The position numbers and the translations under genes are program-made. 64,000 nt of DNA from Aegilops tauschii subsp. strangulata (taxonomy: Eukaryota > Streptophyta > Magnoliopsida > Poales > Poaceae). The notes beneath the pieces were generated by a model. That model was not told the origin of the DNA. It was given only the letters and a program-made list of their open reading frames with translations, and did no database searches. Below, in pieces: positions 21,701 through 32,373 of this stretch. The stretch is taken from assembly GCF_002575655.3 (NCBI RefSeq), contig NC_053038.3, positions 205,642,730 through 205,706,729 on the forward strand, given 5' to 3'. Numbering within the stretch: the stretch's first letter is position 1; each line of letters starts with the position of its first letter.

Positions 21701-23405
21701 AGCAAGACATACTCCATACTTTCTCTTCAAAGTATTCACCATGGCAATTTCGCTATCCCGGCTCTCAGATGGCCTTGATGCACGGAGTTCACGTGTAGAT
21801 CTTCAAAAGATTGAAAATGAAGGATGGTTTTCCCCTTCTCCTTGTTTGGTGAATCGTATTTGGATATAATCTTAGCCAAAGTGGTTGATGTCTCAGGAGG
21901 AGTACCGTGTTTTTCGCCAGTGATGATCACATCATTGTGTGTCTTCTCCATTTGCGGCTCTAGAGTTGGATTTTCCTTCTCTTCCTCCAAAACCGGAGGA
22001 GTGGAGGAACGAACAGGGCTAGCTGGGTCATCGATGAGCCGGCTTGTCCTAACCTACCGGGTCGTCCTGGACGTCTGGGTTTTCCACTACAACATCGTGT
22101 GAAGGCCCCCCTCCTCAGCTACGGCAGCAGAAGACCCGCCAGCATTGTTCTTCACAAAAGCTTTGGCATTGGATTAATACAGATATGAGAACCAATAAAG
22201 GAAGGAAATATGTCATGAATTGGCAAACTTTTTTAAGGACTTACCCACGGTCGATGTTGAAATTCGGGACTTGGCTGGTGCTACATTCATCAGATGACGG
22301 TGAGGTCTTCTGGTACTCTGGGTCGGGGCGGCAGAATGGTTCTTTAACTTGGTCGGCTCTCGGGCAAGATGAGGTAGGACTAAGCCTTTCTTGGGTCTAT
22401 GCATGGCATGAGGAAGGATGATATGATAGACTATCTGATAACTCGCCAGAGCTGGCCTGGGTTTTCCTCTTCAAGCTTGCTTCGTGCTGCGTTTTCTTCA
22501 AAGACAAGTTTTTGTCTAAGTGAGCTGCTAGGTGTGAAAATGGTACCTTGTGGACCGTAAGCCGAGTTATTTGACCAATGAGTTCCAAGTCGGAAGAAGA
22601 TGGGTTACATCTGCTTGTGCGGCTTTACTGGTCCCAACTTGTTCATGAGAGGGGTCGGCATCAGCAAGTTCATTAAAAAGACGGCCAAGGGAGTAAAGTT
22701 CTTCTACCTTGTTTTCTTCCTCCTCCACCACCTCTGCAAGATTTCCATCCTTAGGTGAAGTTGGAACACGAGGCTCGGTTTTCCACCATTCACTATCCTT
22801 TTGTATAAGTGAGAGCGGTATATCAGAATGAGACTTACCTCTAGTGTCAGGTTGCTGCAAAGAAAGGGGCGAGTCCTAAAAGGGAAAAAAATTATTGGGT
22901 CTCCCCAAGAAGCTTTTTGTTGGCCCTCATCAATTCACTGGGAGATGGGTCATGCTAGCTAAAGTGCGTATCATCATTTGACTCGCAAGTGTACTCATGC
23001 ATGAGTTAAACCCTCAGACTGAGAGGTTGGATCCTCCAACTCATCCAACACCGGGTCAACTCGACCCAGAGAGACCATGAGCTATCAAAGCATTAATGTT
23101 AGAGTAAAGGGGTTTCAGTGTCATCCTCTGTTCAGCAGAGGCATAAGCATCAAACTACTTTCAAGCTTCAAGTTGGTCCAATCTAAAACCCGGCAATTGA
23201 TTTTGTTGATTTGGAGATGTGTCCTTGCAATAAAACAAAGTTCTGTGCCATCCTTACAGATGACTCGCCAGTGCCATTTCGGCAATAGCCGAGTTCCTCC
23301 TTCATTGGATTGTGACTCCTTCGCATTCCAGACTTGGTCCGTTCTTGCATTCAGTCTAGCAGTTGCAGTAAAAGAATTCTTGAAACAAACAGACGGTTGG
23401 CTCAA

Positions 23406-23650
23406 TCTGGAGATACACTGGAATAAGTGTAACCCTCATGGGTCTTGACGACCATGTCATCGACATAGGCTTCTACATTTCTTCCCATCTAGGGACCAAG
23501 GGCGATCCGCATGAGCCTCTGGAAGGTCGCTCCGGCAGTTTTTAACCCGAAGGGCATGCATACGAAGCAATACACTCCACAAGCTGTGATGAAAGCAGTT
23601 TTTTTCTTCGTCCTCCTTGGCCATTTGGATCTGATTGTAGCCCGGGAAGG
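23406..23650 (-). pseudogene. Element C reverse transcriptase, C-terminal piece
   Basis: Minus-strand sequence with YNQIQM-like text, then [20 protein letters not shown] and [20 protein letters not shown]-type box (VEAYVDDMVVKT) follows at about 23,435-23,475 after a stop. The N-terminal half of the same domain lies beyond element X, at 28,351-28,817. Downstream pol (RNase H, integrase) is missing, and sequence attributed to element H follows at about 23,405. Confidence 0.85.
23646..23650 (+). repeat. Target-site duplication of element X, left copy
   Basis: GAAGG immediately left of the X LTR, repeated at 28,351-28,355. Confidence 0.85.
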
Positions 23651-24617
23651 GATAGAGGTGAGGGTGTCCCGATCTTTCGATGAGATGATAACTATCGATT
23701 TGGTGGAGTCGACTTTGACGGTCCGTCTACAAACTTGCACGACGTTGCACCTTAGCAATCGCTAAACCAATCTCCCGAGGTTACTGATGATGCTGGTAGC
23801 AGGATCAACCTGACCACGAAGGTCTATTCGTGCACGCAATCGAAGAACAAGCAAGAATATGATAATGCAATCTGAATATTGCAAATATAGATGAAGTATT
23901 GATAAAGGTGGGGATCCGAAAGCAGTCTTGGTCTGGTCGTTCAACACAAACGAAGTACACGAAGTTGCAATGGCTAACTTTTAACTAAACAAATCCCAAG
24001 CAAAAAGTTACTAGATGGATCTACTTATATAGGAGCAAGGGGTGGCGGCCAAGGAGGTGGGAGGACATCCCAAGGCAGCCTAAAACTAACCCTAGGTCGT
24101 ACAAGGCCAATGGGCCCAAGTGGAGGTGATGCAACACCTTTGGACTTGTAGTTTGACCCGGATTCAGCTGCAATGCCAGATTGTTTTGTCGACAACTCAA
24201 CACTCTGAAAGAATTTTAAGGTGAATCCTATTGGGTTGGAAAGAGCACAAAATCTACTTTTGAAAAAAAGAATCACCCAATTCGTAGTCCGTATGAAATA
24301 GTTTTGAGTCAGGTATGTCTGTGCACTCCAAATCTGAATCCAAAACATGAGACTTGGACTCTATCTTCTCTTGGCCCAAAAGTGGCGTGAGAGGACTTTT
24401 TGAACAGCACCTAAACTTCTCTTTTTCCCTTATCTTCATATGTTGATTGTATAAATGTCCCATACACCTACAATTAGACATGACACAAAAGTATGTGAAG
24501 TATCTTTGTCCTGGATGGCATAAATAAATTATTACATAGTTTGCATTAGAAATCACCTCACAAATATACATGTATGCAATATTTTTGGTCGTATCCAAGG
24601 TAGTCATGTCCTCATCA
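23651..24617 (-). repeat. 3' LTR of element X
   Basis: On the minus strand it starts TGATGAGGACATGACTACC, directly after the polypurine tract, and ends CCTCTATC at 23,651. The terminal TG/CA pair is damaged at this end: G stands at 23,650 where the 5' LTR has T at 27,370. The TATA box is at 24,024-24,031. Confidence 0.9.
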
Positions 24618-24631
24618 TCCTCCCCTTCTTG
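24618..24631 (-). other. Polypurine tract of element X
   Basis: CAAGAAGGGGAGGA on the minus strand ends right at the 3' LTR. It is the site where plus-strand DNA synthesis would start. The surrounding text (CGAGGACGGC...GGGGAGGATGATG) is very like that of element Y at 32,897-32,925. Confidence 0.75.
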
Positions 24632-24661
24632 AAATTAAAGCCGTCCTCGGCATTTCTTAAT

Positions 24662-26047
24662 CTAAAATGTGGCTAACAAAAGAGACAAGGTGTACATGTT
24701 ATATATGTATATGTCATCCATGTTAACTTCCCTTGGGTTTTGCACATATGACACATGTATACATGAGTAACTTTCATAGTTCATAAAATGTAAAGCCAAA
24801 ATATTATCACCAGAAGTAGAGGGCATGAAAATATTGCAACTTAGTTTGCACATATAAGTGACGCTCTTATTCATTTCAAAAGATTGACAATGTTCATCAT
24901 TAAACCATCCCAAAATTGGTGAATAAACCTTACTTGCATCAAATTTACATGCTACAACATGCTTAAATAAGCAAACATGCAATAAGTCATTTGACCCAGA
25001 ATCATCACCAAGATTAGAGGTCATATCAAAATGATTAAACATTGGTTCTTTTGCATCAACGGTTAATTCAATGGGTGCACTCAAATATGTTGGTATTTCA
25101 GCTGTTTGATCACATGATGCATTCATGATAGTAACACAATTATCCAAAATAGGTGGTGTGTTCAAATCAATAGGTAACTCAACACATGATGTATTCAAGT
25201 TGCATGCATCATTCTCATGTGAAAGTGGAAAATCTGTACCTTTGTCATTACCTCTTATGATCAACTCAGACGATGTAGGCACTCTTTGTGGTGATGTGTC
25301 ACATGATGGAGATGATGTAGTCCTCGCAACAACGAATGTGGTTGTCGTAGTACGCCTAGTAGTTGAAGAAACATCTGTATCAACACTTCGAATGTGCACT
25401 GTGCGCTTGTTCTCCTTGTGGGCAACACGTCATTTTATTTCCTGTTCAGCATTGCAAGCAAGACAAAACAAATGGTCCATAGGATAACACTCTTCATGAA
25501 TTAGTATCTCTTGAATATCACGGTTTAATCCTCCCCAAAATCCACTCATAAAATCTTCTTCACTTTCTTCTAAAAATGAGTGCAACAATGTAGTTTGTAA
25601 ATCATCATAGTATTTTGTTACCGTGTCAGCACCTTGTTTTAAATGTTGTAATTTTTTAATCATGCCATGAGTATAATAAACATCAACGAATCTATCTCTC
25701 ATGACAAGTTTTAAATCATCCCAAGTAGAAGGTATAAAATCAGTGTTTAACTGACAATATTCACTCTACCAAACTAAAGCAAAGCTACTGAAAGTACTAA
25801 CCGCGGCTTGAAATTTTCCACACTCATCAAAATTATGGGAAGCAAGTATAGCATTTATTCCATACTCCCATTCAATATATAAATCGGACCTAAAATGACC
25901 AGTAAATGGTGGCATGGAAACATTAACGTGATTATGTGCATTCTGATGTTGTTGCTCCTCTTGTGACGGTAGTTGTATTTTCTTAGGTGATGGAAAATCT
26001 TCCACGATCGATGAAGCCCAAGAACTAACAACTCCGGAACCTGCCAT
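24662..26047 (-). pseudogene. Element X gag-like protein with unknown C-terminal tail
   Basis: One reading frame of 462 codons on the minus strand, interrupted only by stops at 25,766 and 25,430. Residues 1-95 contain PPFTGHFRSDLYIEWEYGIN, and the next part has WDDLKLVMRDRFVDVYYTHG and LQHLKQGADTVTKYYDDLQT. These are the retrotransposon gag (capsid) domain. Instead of a zinc knuckle and protease, a tail of about 245 residues follows, rich in Cys, Asn, Asp and Met. It ends VNMDDIYIYNMYTLSLLLATF-like, about 45 bp before the polypurine tract. I know no function for the tail. It shares a motif with the large Y frame (33,380-35,779). Confidence 0.75.
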
Positions 26048-27351
26048 AGTTAGTAGAAAACAAGAAACAAAATCCGAGAATAATGTTCCTATGGACTACT
26101 AGGATGTGGTGGTAAAATGCTCACAGTATAGCAAATATCAATATCTTACAAGTTCTTACCTTGCAGCAGGTGGTGACAAGCAACCAGCAGTGTCAAATAA
26201 CTCCGAAGATTGAGTAAAGCGATTGCCAGGGAAACGTATGTATACACGGTCTAGAAATATGTGGAGCTTGGAAGGCTTAAATATTTGGTAGCAAAAGATT
26301 AGCAATAATCAATTCAGAGATGCAATGTTGAATAAACGCTCAACGACAGTACTGTGATGGTCCTAGGCTAGACCGGATTAGAGACGCGAGCCTACAACAC
26401 TAATGAGGTCATGGTGTAGCACAACTAGCATCAATAAAGGATACGAACTAGCTCTGGACAACAAGATATAGGTGAAGATCACAATGGCAATAAAGATAAT
26501 GATGTGAAACAACTCACAAGCAGGATATACCAACAACTTTCTCTCCAACTTTCCTCTAGTAAAGTTTGTGACAATTTTGTGATAATTTTTCTCAAGAATG
26601 GAACTAACTCAAGCTTTCGAACGCAAAAATAATCACTCAATTCCGAGTTAATATCAGGAGTCAAAAAATTCTAAAACTGGCCTGAAAAACTGAAACAAGC
26701 TGTGTTCGCGAACTTCAGAGGGCAAAAAGATCTATTTAGAAGCCGATTTTGGGGTGTCAAATATTGAACATGATTCTGCAACTATTTAGATGCAGCTCGT
26801 CGCTAGCTTTAATTTGAGTACTCACGGAGCCAAAACGGACTTCGTGTGGGGAAGATATGCCTGTTTTACTGAATAGTGCACAAAAAAGATTTCAAACCGA
26901 ATTCGGCTACGAGATTGACTCTAGATAGATCCATTTTTTTTCTTCTCTTTTTTTCGTCGCACTTTTTTAACTTTTTTCTCTCTCTCTCTTTTTCTCTGGC
27001 TTTTTTCTCTCTCTCCCTCTTTCCAAAACAAATTAGATAAGATGCAGATTGGATCAAGCAAAGATGCGAATGACCTCAACTATGATTTTGACAATGAATG
27101 ATGGGTGGCAAGTGGTGGAAATTGATGGATGGAGCTGGTGGATAGCAGAAGAAATAATGATGCAGCGGCGGCGTGACTAATATGAACAGAACTTGAAACT
27201 CTAAACGAACTAGACACTAAGACCAGGAACTCGACACGACGATGCAACCGATAATTCAACTATACAAGCACTGAAAAGAAAATTGCGAGGGATCAGACTG
27301 GCTTGGCCCATTGGGATAATCTAGGGATAACTTGAAATTCTCACCGGGCAA
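26048..27351. other. Untranslated leader of element X
   Basis: About 1.3 kb between primer site and gag on the minus strand, with no credible coding frame. It has a pure pyrimidine stretch at 26,930-27,020 on the plus strand (T and CT runs). Such long leaders often hold packaging signals. I see no clear structure here apart from the pyrimidine tract. Confidence 0.6.
26930..27020 (+). repeat. Low-complexity pyrimidine tract
   Basis: Runs of T and CT repeats, for example TTTTTTTCTTCTC and TCTCTCTCTCTT. The minus-strand frame across it (Lys/Arg/Glu repeats) is a composition artefact. Confidence 0.85.
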
Positions 27352-27367
27352 CCTGAAACTGATACCA
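27352..27367 (-). other. Primer-binding site of element X
   Basis: TGGTATCAGTTTCAGG on the minus strand, 2 bp after the 5' LTR end. TGGTATCAG is the start of the initiator tRNA-Met complement used by many plant retrotransposons. Bases further in differ from the standard. Confidence 0.8.
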
Positions 27368-27369
27368 CT

Positions 27370-28350
27370 TGATAGAGGCGAGGGTGTCCCGATCTTTCGA
27401 TGAGATGATTATTATAAATTTGGTGGAGTCGACTTTGACGATCCATCTACAAACGCGCACGACGTTGTGCCTTAGCAATTGCTAAACCAATCTCCCGAGG
27501 TTGCTGACGATGCTGGAAGCATGATCAGCCTGACCACGAAGGTCTATTCCTGCACGCAATCAAAGAACAAGCAAGAATATGATAATGCAATCTGAATATT
27601 GTGAATATAGATGAAGTATTGATAAAGGCGGGGATCCGAAAGCGGTCTTGGTCTGGTCATTGGACACAAACAAATTTCACGAAGTTGCAATGGCTAACTT
27701 TTAACTAAACAAATCCCAAGCAAACAACTACTAGATGGATCTACTTATATAGGAGCAAGGGGTGGCGGCCAAGGAGGTGGGAGGACGTCCCAAGGCAGCC
27801 TAAAACTAACTCTAGGTCGTACAAGGCCAATGGGCCCTAGTGGAGGTGATGCAACACCTTTGACTTGTAGTTTGACTCAGATTCTGCTGCAGCGTCAGAT
27901 TGTTTTGTTGATAACTCAACGCTCCAGAAGAATTTTAAGGCGAATCCAGTTGGGTTGGTAAGAGCACGAAATCTACTTTCCAACAAAAAAGAATCACCCA
28001 ATTCGGAGTCCGTATGAAAGAGGTCTTGGTGTTTTGAGTCAGGTATGTCGGTGCAGTCCGAATGTGAATCCAGAATGTGAGAGACTTGGACTCTATCTTC
28101 TCTTGGCCCAAAATTAATGTGAGAAGACTTTTTGAACATCACCTAAGCTTCTCTTTTTCCCTTATCTTCATATGTGGATTGTACAAATGTCTCATACACC
28201 TGCAATTAGACATGGCACAAAACTTTGTGAAGTATTTTTGTCCGGGATGACATAAATAAATTATTGCATAGTTTGCATTAGAAATCACCTCACAAATATA
28301 CATGTATGCAATATTTTTGGTCGTATCCATGGTAGTCATGTCCTAATCAA
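27370..28350 (-). repeat. 5' LTR of element X
   Basis: About 980 bp starting near TGATTAGGACATGACTACC and ending CCTCTATCA before the primer site. It matches the 3' LTR and the copy at 1-938, with the TATA box at 27,744-27,751. Confidence 0.9.
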
Positions 28351-28355
28351 GAAGG
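28351..28355 (+). repeat. Target-site duplication of element X, right copy
   Basis: GAAGG, identical to 23,646-23,650. Confidence 0.85.
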
Positions 28356-28817
28356 CATCAAGGAAACAGAGCAGATCACACGCTGCCATTGATTCGATGA
28401 TTTGGTCGATTCTAGGCAAAGGATATGGATCATTTAGATAGGCTTTGTTGATGTCCTTGAAGTCCAAACATAGGCATAGGTTACCGTTGCCCTTGGGTAC
28501 AACCACACGGTTCGCGACCCATTCTAGTTGTGTTACTACCGGATGAACTTGGCCTTCTTCAGCTTTTCTATCTACTAGGTGATGAATTCTTGCTTCTCCG
28601 GCGATTGCTGCCGGATCTTCTGCTTGACAGGGCGGCAGCCAGAGCATACCACCAATTGGTTCTTGATCACCTCCCTCGGAACTCCGGGCACGTCTGACGT
28701 TGTCCAGTCGAACATGTCAGCATTTGCCCGCACGAAGGCGACGAGCGCACTTTCCCATTTGTCAGTGAGCCTTCCGCCTATCAGGACGGAAATCCCTTTT
28801 CCTTCATCAAGCACCAC
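28351..28817 (-). pseudogene. Element C reverse transcriptase, N-terminal piece
   Basis: Two overlapping minus-strand frames. 28,817-28,575 has FDWTTSDVPGVPREVIKNQL and GCRPVKQKIRQQSPEKQEFI. After a frameshift, 28,647-28,351 has LEWVANRVVVPKGNGNLCLC, DFKDINKAYLNDPYPLPRID and LLCFLDAF. The domain breaks off at the FLDA motif, exactly where element X begins, and resumes at 23,650. Confidence 0.88.
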
Positions 28818-28845
28818 TTTCTTCGTCGAGTTTTTTCCTCTGTCA

Positions 28846-29304
28846 TCAATTTCTGCAGGGGGAACCTGATGCTCCAGGCGCGGCAGAAATATCTAGACCG
28901 TTAGGAGTGGCGAAGGTCGCTGCTTTGTAGAAATGCTCGGCACACTGAAGAACGTCTTCTTGGCATGCTTGAACGGTAATTCCGCCTCCAGGACCCGGCA
29001 TCTTGACCGCATTGTAGGCATGATGGGTTACAGCCATGAACTTGACAAGCGCAGGATAGCTAAGAATAGCGTTATAATCTAGGAAGATGTGGGCGACATC
29101 AAAGACTATGCTTTCTGTTCGATAATTTTTGCTGGTCCCGAATGTGACGGGAAGGGCCACCTGCCCTATGGGAGTTGTGCTCCCGGAAGTCACTCCCGAG
29201 AACGATCGGGTAGGCAGCAGGTGATTGTACGGGATCTGCATTAAGTCGAAGATCTTTGGAGAGATGATATTCAGCAAGGCCCTACGGTCGATAAGGGTCT
29301 TCAT
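28846..29304 (-). pseudogene. Protease of element C (active site altered)
   Basis: The minus-strand frame has TLIDRRALLNIISPKIFDLM at its start, where gypsy proteases show a D-G-G or D-S/T-G signature. FLDYNAILSYPALVKFMAVT and AVKMPGPGGGITVQACQED follow, the usual C-terminal protease motifs. The active-site Gly residues are replaced by Arg, so the enzyme would be dead. Confidence 0.75.
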
Positions 29305-29688
29305 GACCTTGATGCTATGGATGGGTGGACATGATGGTTGGTATAATCCCTACCATCTTCGCATTCATAGGATGATCCGCAAGGTCAAATATCACCGAGA
29401 CCTTGGACCACCTTCAAGGCTTAGCCGCCTTTCCCTCGGGAAGGGTAGCGAAAACTTCTCAGGCTAGAAGCTTGAAACATCGGTTTGAGTGAGGAGTTCG
29501 GGCATCACCATGGATGCACGCCACCACCTTGGGCTCCTGGAAGCACCCTCCGCTATTCTTATCGGAGTCCAGGCCTTACCGTCTCCTGCCTTCTCACGGC
29601 CACGAAAAAAAGTTTGCGCCAGCCCCCGCATTGACCAGTGTGTCTTCCTTCATGACCTTCTTCTCTTCTTCCTTCTCCATGCCTCAGA
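29305..29688. other. gag-protease linker of element C, decayed
   Basis: This is the minus-strand continuation between gag and protease. Short open pieces exist but the frame is broken several times. No further motif can be named. Confidence 0.5.
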
Positions 29689-30528
29689 TCACGTCCTTCT
29701 GACGGTCCTCCGCCTTCTTCTTGATCTCTCGGCATTCAGTCGTGTCGTGTGTGCGCGAACTGTGCAGGGAACAGTACGGGCCATTGCCTGAATTGTCGAA
29801 AGCCACCTCTTCCTTCTTCTGTCGCTTCCACTCGGGCTCCGCCGCGAAGACCCGAGGCAACTTGTGTTTTTGGCCTTCTTGTCGTTGGAGGGTCTGGTCT
29901 CCCTCTCGACTGTTTGTGAGGAATGGTTTTGGGCCTCAGCCACCTTGGCACACTTATCCGCCAGCTCATAAAGTTGCATCGTTATGCGCACATCATGGAC
30001 GACCATCTTCTCGCACATCTTAAGGTTCATGACACCATTGCGGAAGGCCACGACAACCTCCGCATCGTTGATGCGGGGAAATTTTGTGTGAACTTGGCTA
30101 AAACAGTGGATGAATCCACGCAGCGTCTCACCCTCCTTCTTCTAGATGGTGTTTAAGTCGGCGATCATGGACGGCGGATCGCAGGTTCCCTTGAAGTTGG
30201 CGATGAAACGTTCGCACGACTCGTCCCAAATTCTGATGGCGATTGGCGGGAGGTTCATGAGCCATGAACATGTTGAATCCTTAAGGGCCATAGGGAACCA
30301 GTTGACCATGGCATCAGCATGGCCATGGGCCGCTTGGATCGCTGTGGTGTAGATTTCGAAGAACTCGACCAGGTCGGTCGAGCCGTCGTACCGAGATGAC
30401 AAATCCAGCTTGAACTGCCAGGACCAGACCACCTCACAAAGTTCATGGGTGAACGCCTGCCATCCTGCGCCTATCTGCACAGCCCAAACGCCGAGAGTGC
30501 CTGGCGCAGGGCGCCCTGCCTCCAACAT
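29689..30528 (-). pseudogene. gag of element C
   Basis: One minus-strand frame with a single internal stop at 30,142. The capsid domain is clear: LDLSSRYDGSTDLVEFFEIY, DAMVNWFPMALKDSTCSWLM, WDESCERFIANFKGTCDPPS. After the stop it continues with VVAFRNGVMNLKMCEKMVVH and LYELADKCAKVAEAQNH, and then a basic stretch. No intact zinc knuckle is seen. The frame may start further upstream, toward 31,280. Confidence 0.82.
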
Positions 30529-31280
30529 AACTTGGACGGATCAATGCTTCAACGCGAGCGTCCTCCACAGGGTGACGTGTCGATGGTCACTGATCCTTGT
30601 CTTCCCCGGGGGAAGAGGCCACGGATGGCTACACCTCTCCTCCTAGGCATCCGCGCGCCCATCGTGGCTCGCAGTCTTGAGGATGTTGAGGAGGCGGTGT
30701 GTGCCCCAGGGCCCGTGACGGCTCGCGAGGCTGGCGTGACGGTGTCTGCGAATGCAGCTGCATCTGGCCAATGATGCTAAGAAAATATGTGATCCATGCA
30801 AGCAAGGGACCATGCTCCACCTCTGGCGGCGGGTATTGCTGGAGCTCATGTACCGCTATCAGCGCCACAGCTAGTGTGTAGATGGTGCATACCGTGGTTG
30901 CTGAGGGAATAATCGAAACACGAGTCCGATCCTCCTGTCGTGGGGGAACGATAACTAGGCCGCGATCAACACTCGCGCCATGGCCGACGGCACCTCCTCT
31001 GTCATTCTACTCCGCATCTCCTTCGTCACCCTCGGAAGGGTGGTGAACCTCCTCCCCTGGCCAGGGAGGAGGAGGAGTCAACTGCTGAGGAGGAGGAGGC
31101 AGCACCAGCTAAGCGGCAACCGCGACCTCCTAATGTCGGCGTCGCGCCAAAGAACGCGCTTCCCGACTACTTACTAGGGCCATGGATGCTCCGAAATTCC
31201 TCGACGCCATGAGTCAAAGCATGCTTGAGGCTTCGAGAAGAAAAATCATCACAGGTGGTGACGATGCGAGAGCCAGACGT
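30529..31280. other. Leader and gag N-terminal region of element C
   Basis: GC-rich stretch between primer site and gag core on the minus strand. Frames with Gln, Pro and Arg-rich text (for example 30,868-30,629) suggest a decayed N-terminal gag. Nothing firmer can be said. Confidence 0.5.
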
Positions 31281-31306
31281 CTCAGTCCCCTACCTGGCGC
31301 GCCAAA
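31281..31306 (-). other. Primer-binding site of element C
   Basis: TTTGGCGCGCCAGGTAGGGG on the minus strand directly follows the LTR end. It resembles the element D site in layout. The tRNA is not assigned. Confidence 0.65.
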
Positions 31307-31716
31307 TGTTGGTTTCCAAGAACCTACATATGAGTTGTGAGATACAACCCATTGAACGGCCAGGGACAGAACATGTCTGATGATCCTAAGTCATGGATGG
31401 ATGTGGTGGATGAACTACAGATGAACTCAAAGAACAACCCAGGTTTGGGCGACCTTCTTGGTGTAATACCCTACTCCTGCTTTGTTTTGTATTGCAATGA
31501 CATGGAGCTACAATATGTCTGTTACAAGGTGGAAAGTTCGACCACTTGATCGGTACTGATCCTCTTCTATTTATATAACGGGGAGCGAGAGAAGAGAGGC
31601 GGTGGAGGGGAGAGAATCTCTCTCCCCACCTCCTTCCACAAAGGGTGCTCCATACCGCCCGTAGTGCGCTAAAAGTGTTGCCCTGTGGCGGGCTCACGCA
31701 AGCTGTCCTATGACAC
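31307..31716 (-). repeat. 5' LTR of element C, truncated
   Basis: The minus-strand LTR ends ...AACCAACA at 31,307. It has a TATA box (minus TATATAA, 31,571-31,577) and the shared motif GCAGGAGTAGGGTATTAC (31,463-31,480). At 31,716 the Y LTR starts, so the upstream half is missing. Confidence 0.7.
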
Positions 31717-32328
31717 TGAAATTGGGGAAAAGATGGGGAAAAGCTAGATCTACCTGCAACACACGAAATCCGAGGATCAAATACAACAAAACTTCATCAC
31801 AAAAAAAATTGGGGCTATTTTTGTGGGGCAATTTTCGGGTTAGGGCGAAAAACAACAAAATCAAGCTAGAAAACAAAACGGGGAGGAACCAAATTCGTGA
31901 TAAACCTAAGCTCTGATCCAAGATGATGTAGGGTGGAACCCTAGGTGGCCGATCTTTCACGAAAGGAGCGGATCCCTACGAAGAATGTGATGAACACGAG
32001 GGGAAACACGAGGGAAACACGAGGGAAAACACGAGAGAATCACTCAACCAACAAGAATAGATCACACATGCGCTAGATCGATGAACACAAAGGTAAGATA
32101 CAAGATCCAAAGTCAACAACGGATGATACAAACGGTAACCAGTTCTTCTCCGTGAGGAGGTCTTGAATCCACAAGGGGATCTTCCCGTGAGGAGTCTTGA
32201 ATCCAAGGTGGATCTTCTCCGTAGAGGGTCCGCGGTCTCTCTCGTGGAGTAGATCTGATATGGATGAGCAAAGCTCTATCTCTAAATGAGCTAATCCTTT
32301 GCTAACCCTAAAGATGGAGGATAAGGAG

Positions 32329-32336
32329 TATATATA
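32329..32336 (-). promoter_or_regulatory. TATA box in the 3' LTR of element Y
   Basis: TATATATA, conserved in the other LTR at 38,717-38,724. The dyad repeat array lies just upstream in the sense of transcription. Confidence 0.65.
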
Positions 32337-32373
32337 GTCTAGGGGGTCGAAGGGGTACACGGGCCTCGGCCCT

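Larger units (their letters stand above)
20692..23405 (-). pseudogene. Element H antisense-gene region, upstream part (decayed)
   Basis: This continues the element H sequence cut by B. Minus-strand coding pieces include 20,805-20,692 (joining the piece at 11,611-11,875), helical Glu/Ser-rich stretches near 20,930-21,160, and 22,860-22,567. A last piece (23,405-23,121) contains GGTRLLPKWHWRVICKDGTE. Between them lie intron-like non-coding parts, including degenerate repeats at 21,200-21,700. The whole is best read as the multi-exon antisense gene of a Tat-type element, heavily decayed. The right edge, where element C begins, is approximate. Confidence 0.4.
23651..28350 (-). mobile_element. Element X: non-autonomous gypsy-type retrotransposon with gag-tail frame
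   Basis: A complete 4.7-kb element on the minus strand. The 5' LTR is at 27,370-28,350, the 3' LTR at 23,651-24,617 and the internal domain is 2.75 kb. It has an initiator-Met type primer site, a polypurine tract and a 5-bp duplication (GAAGG). The only coding region is a gag-like frame with a long tail. No protease, reverse transcriptase or integrase motif is present, so mobilisation would need proteins from another element. It interrupts the reverse transcriptase of element C. Confidence 0.88.
28351..31716 (-). mobile_element. Element C: gypsy retrotransposon, 5' part (interrupted)
   Basis: On the minus strand the order is LTR (31,716-31,307), primer site, gag, protease, reverse transcriptase. 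This is gypsy order with the 3' half missing. The rest of the polymerase lies at 23,406-23,650, behind element X. The LTR is cut at 31,716, where the Y LTR begins. The element shares primer site type and an LTR motif with element D. Confidence 0.85.

Noticed and set aside
26866..27057. Lys/Arg/Glu repeat protein on the minus strand
   Set aside because: It is the translation of a pyrimidine tract (low complexity), not a gene.
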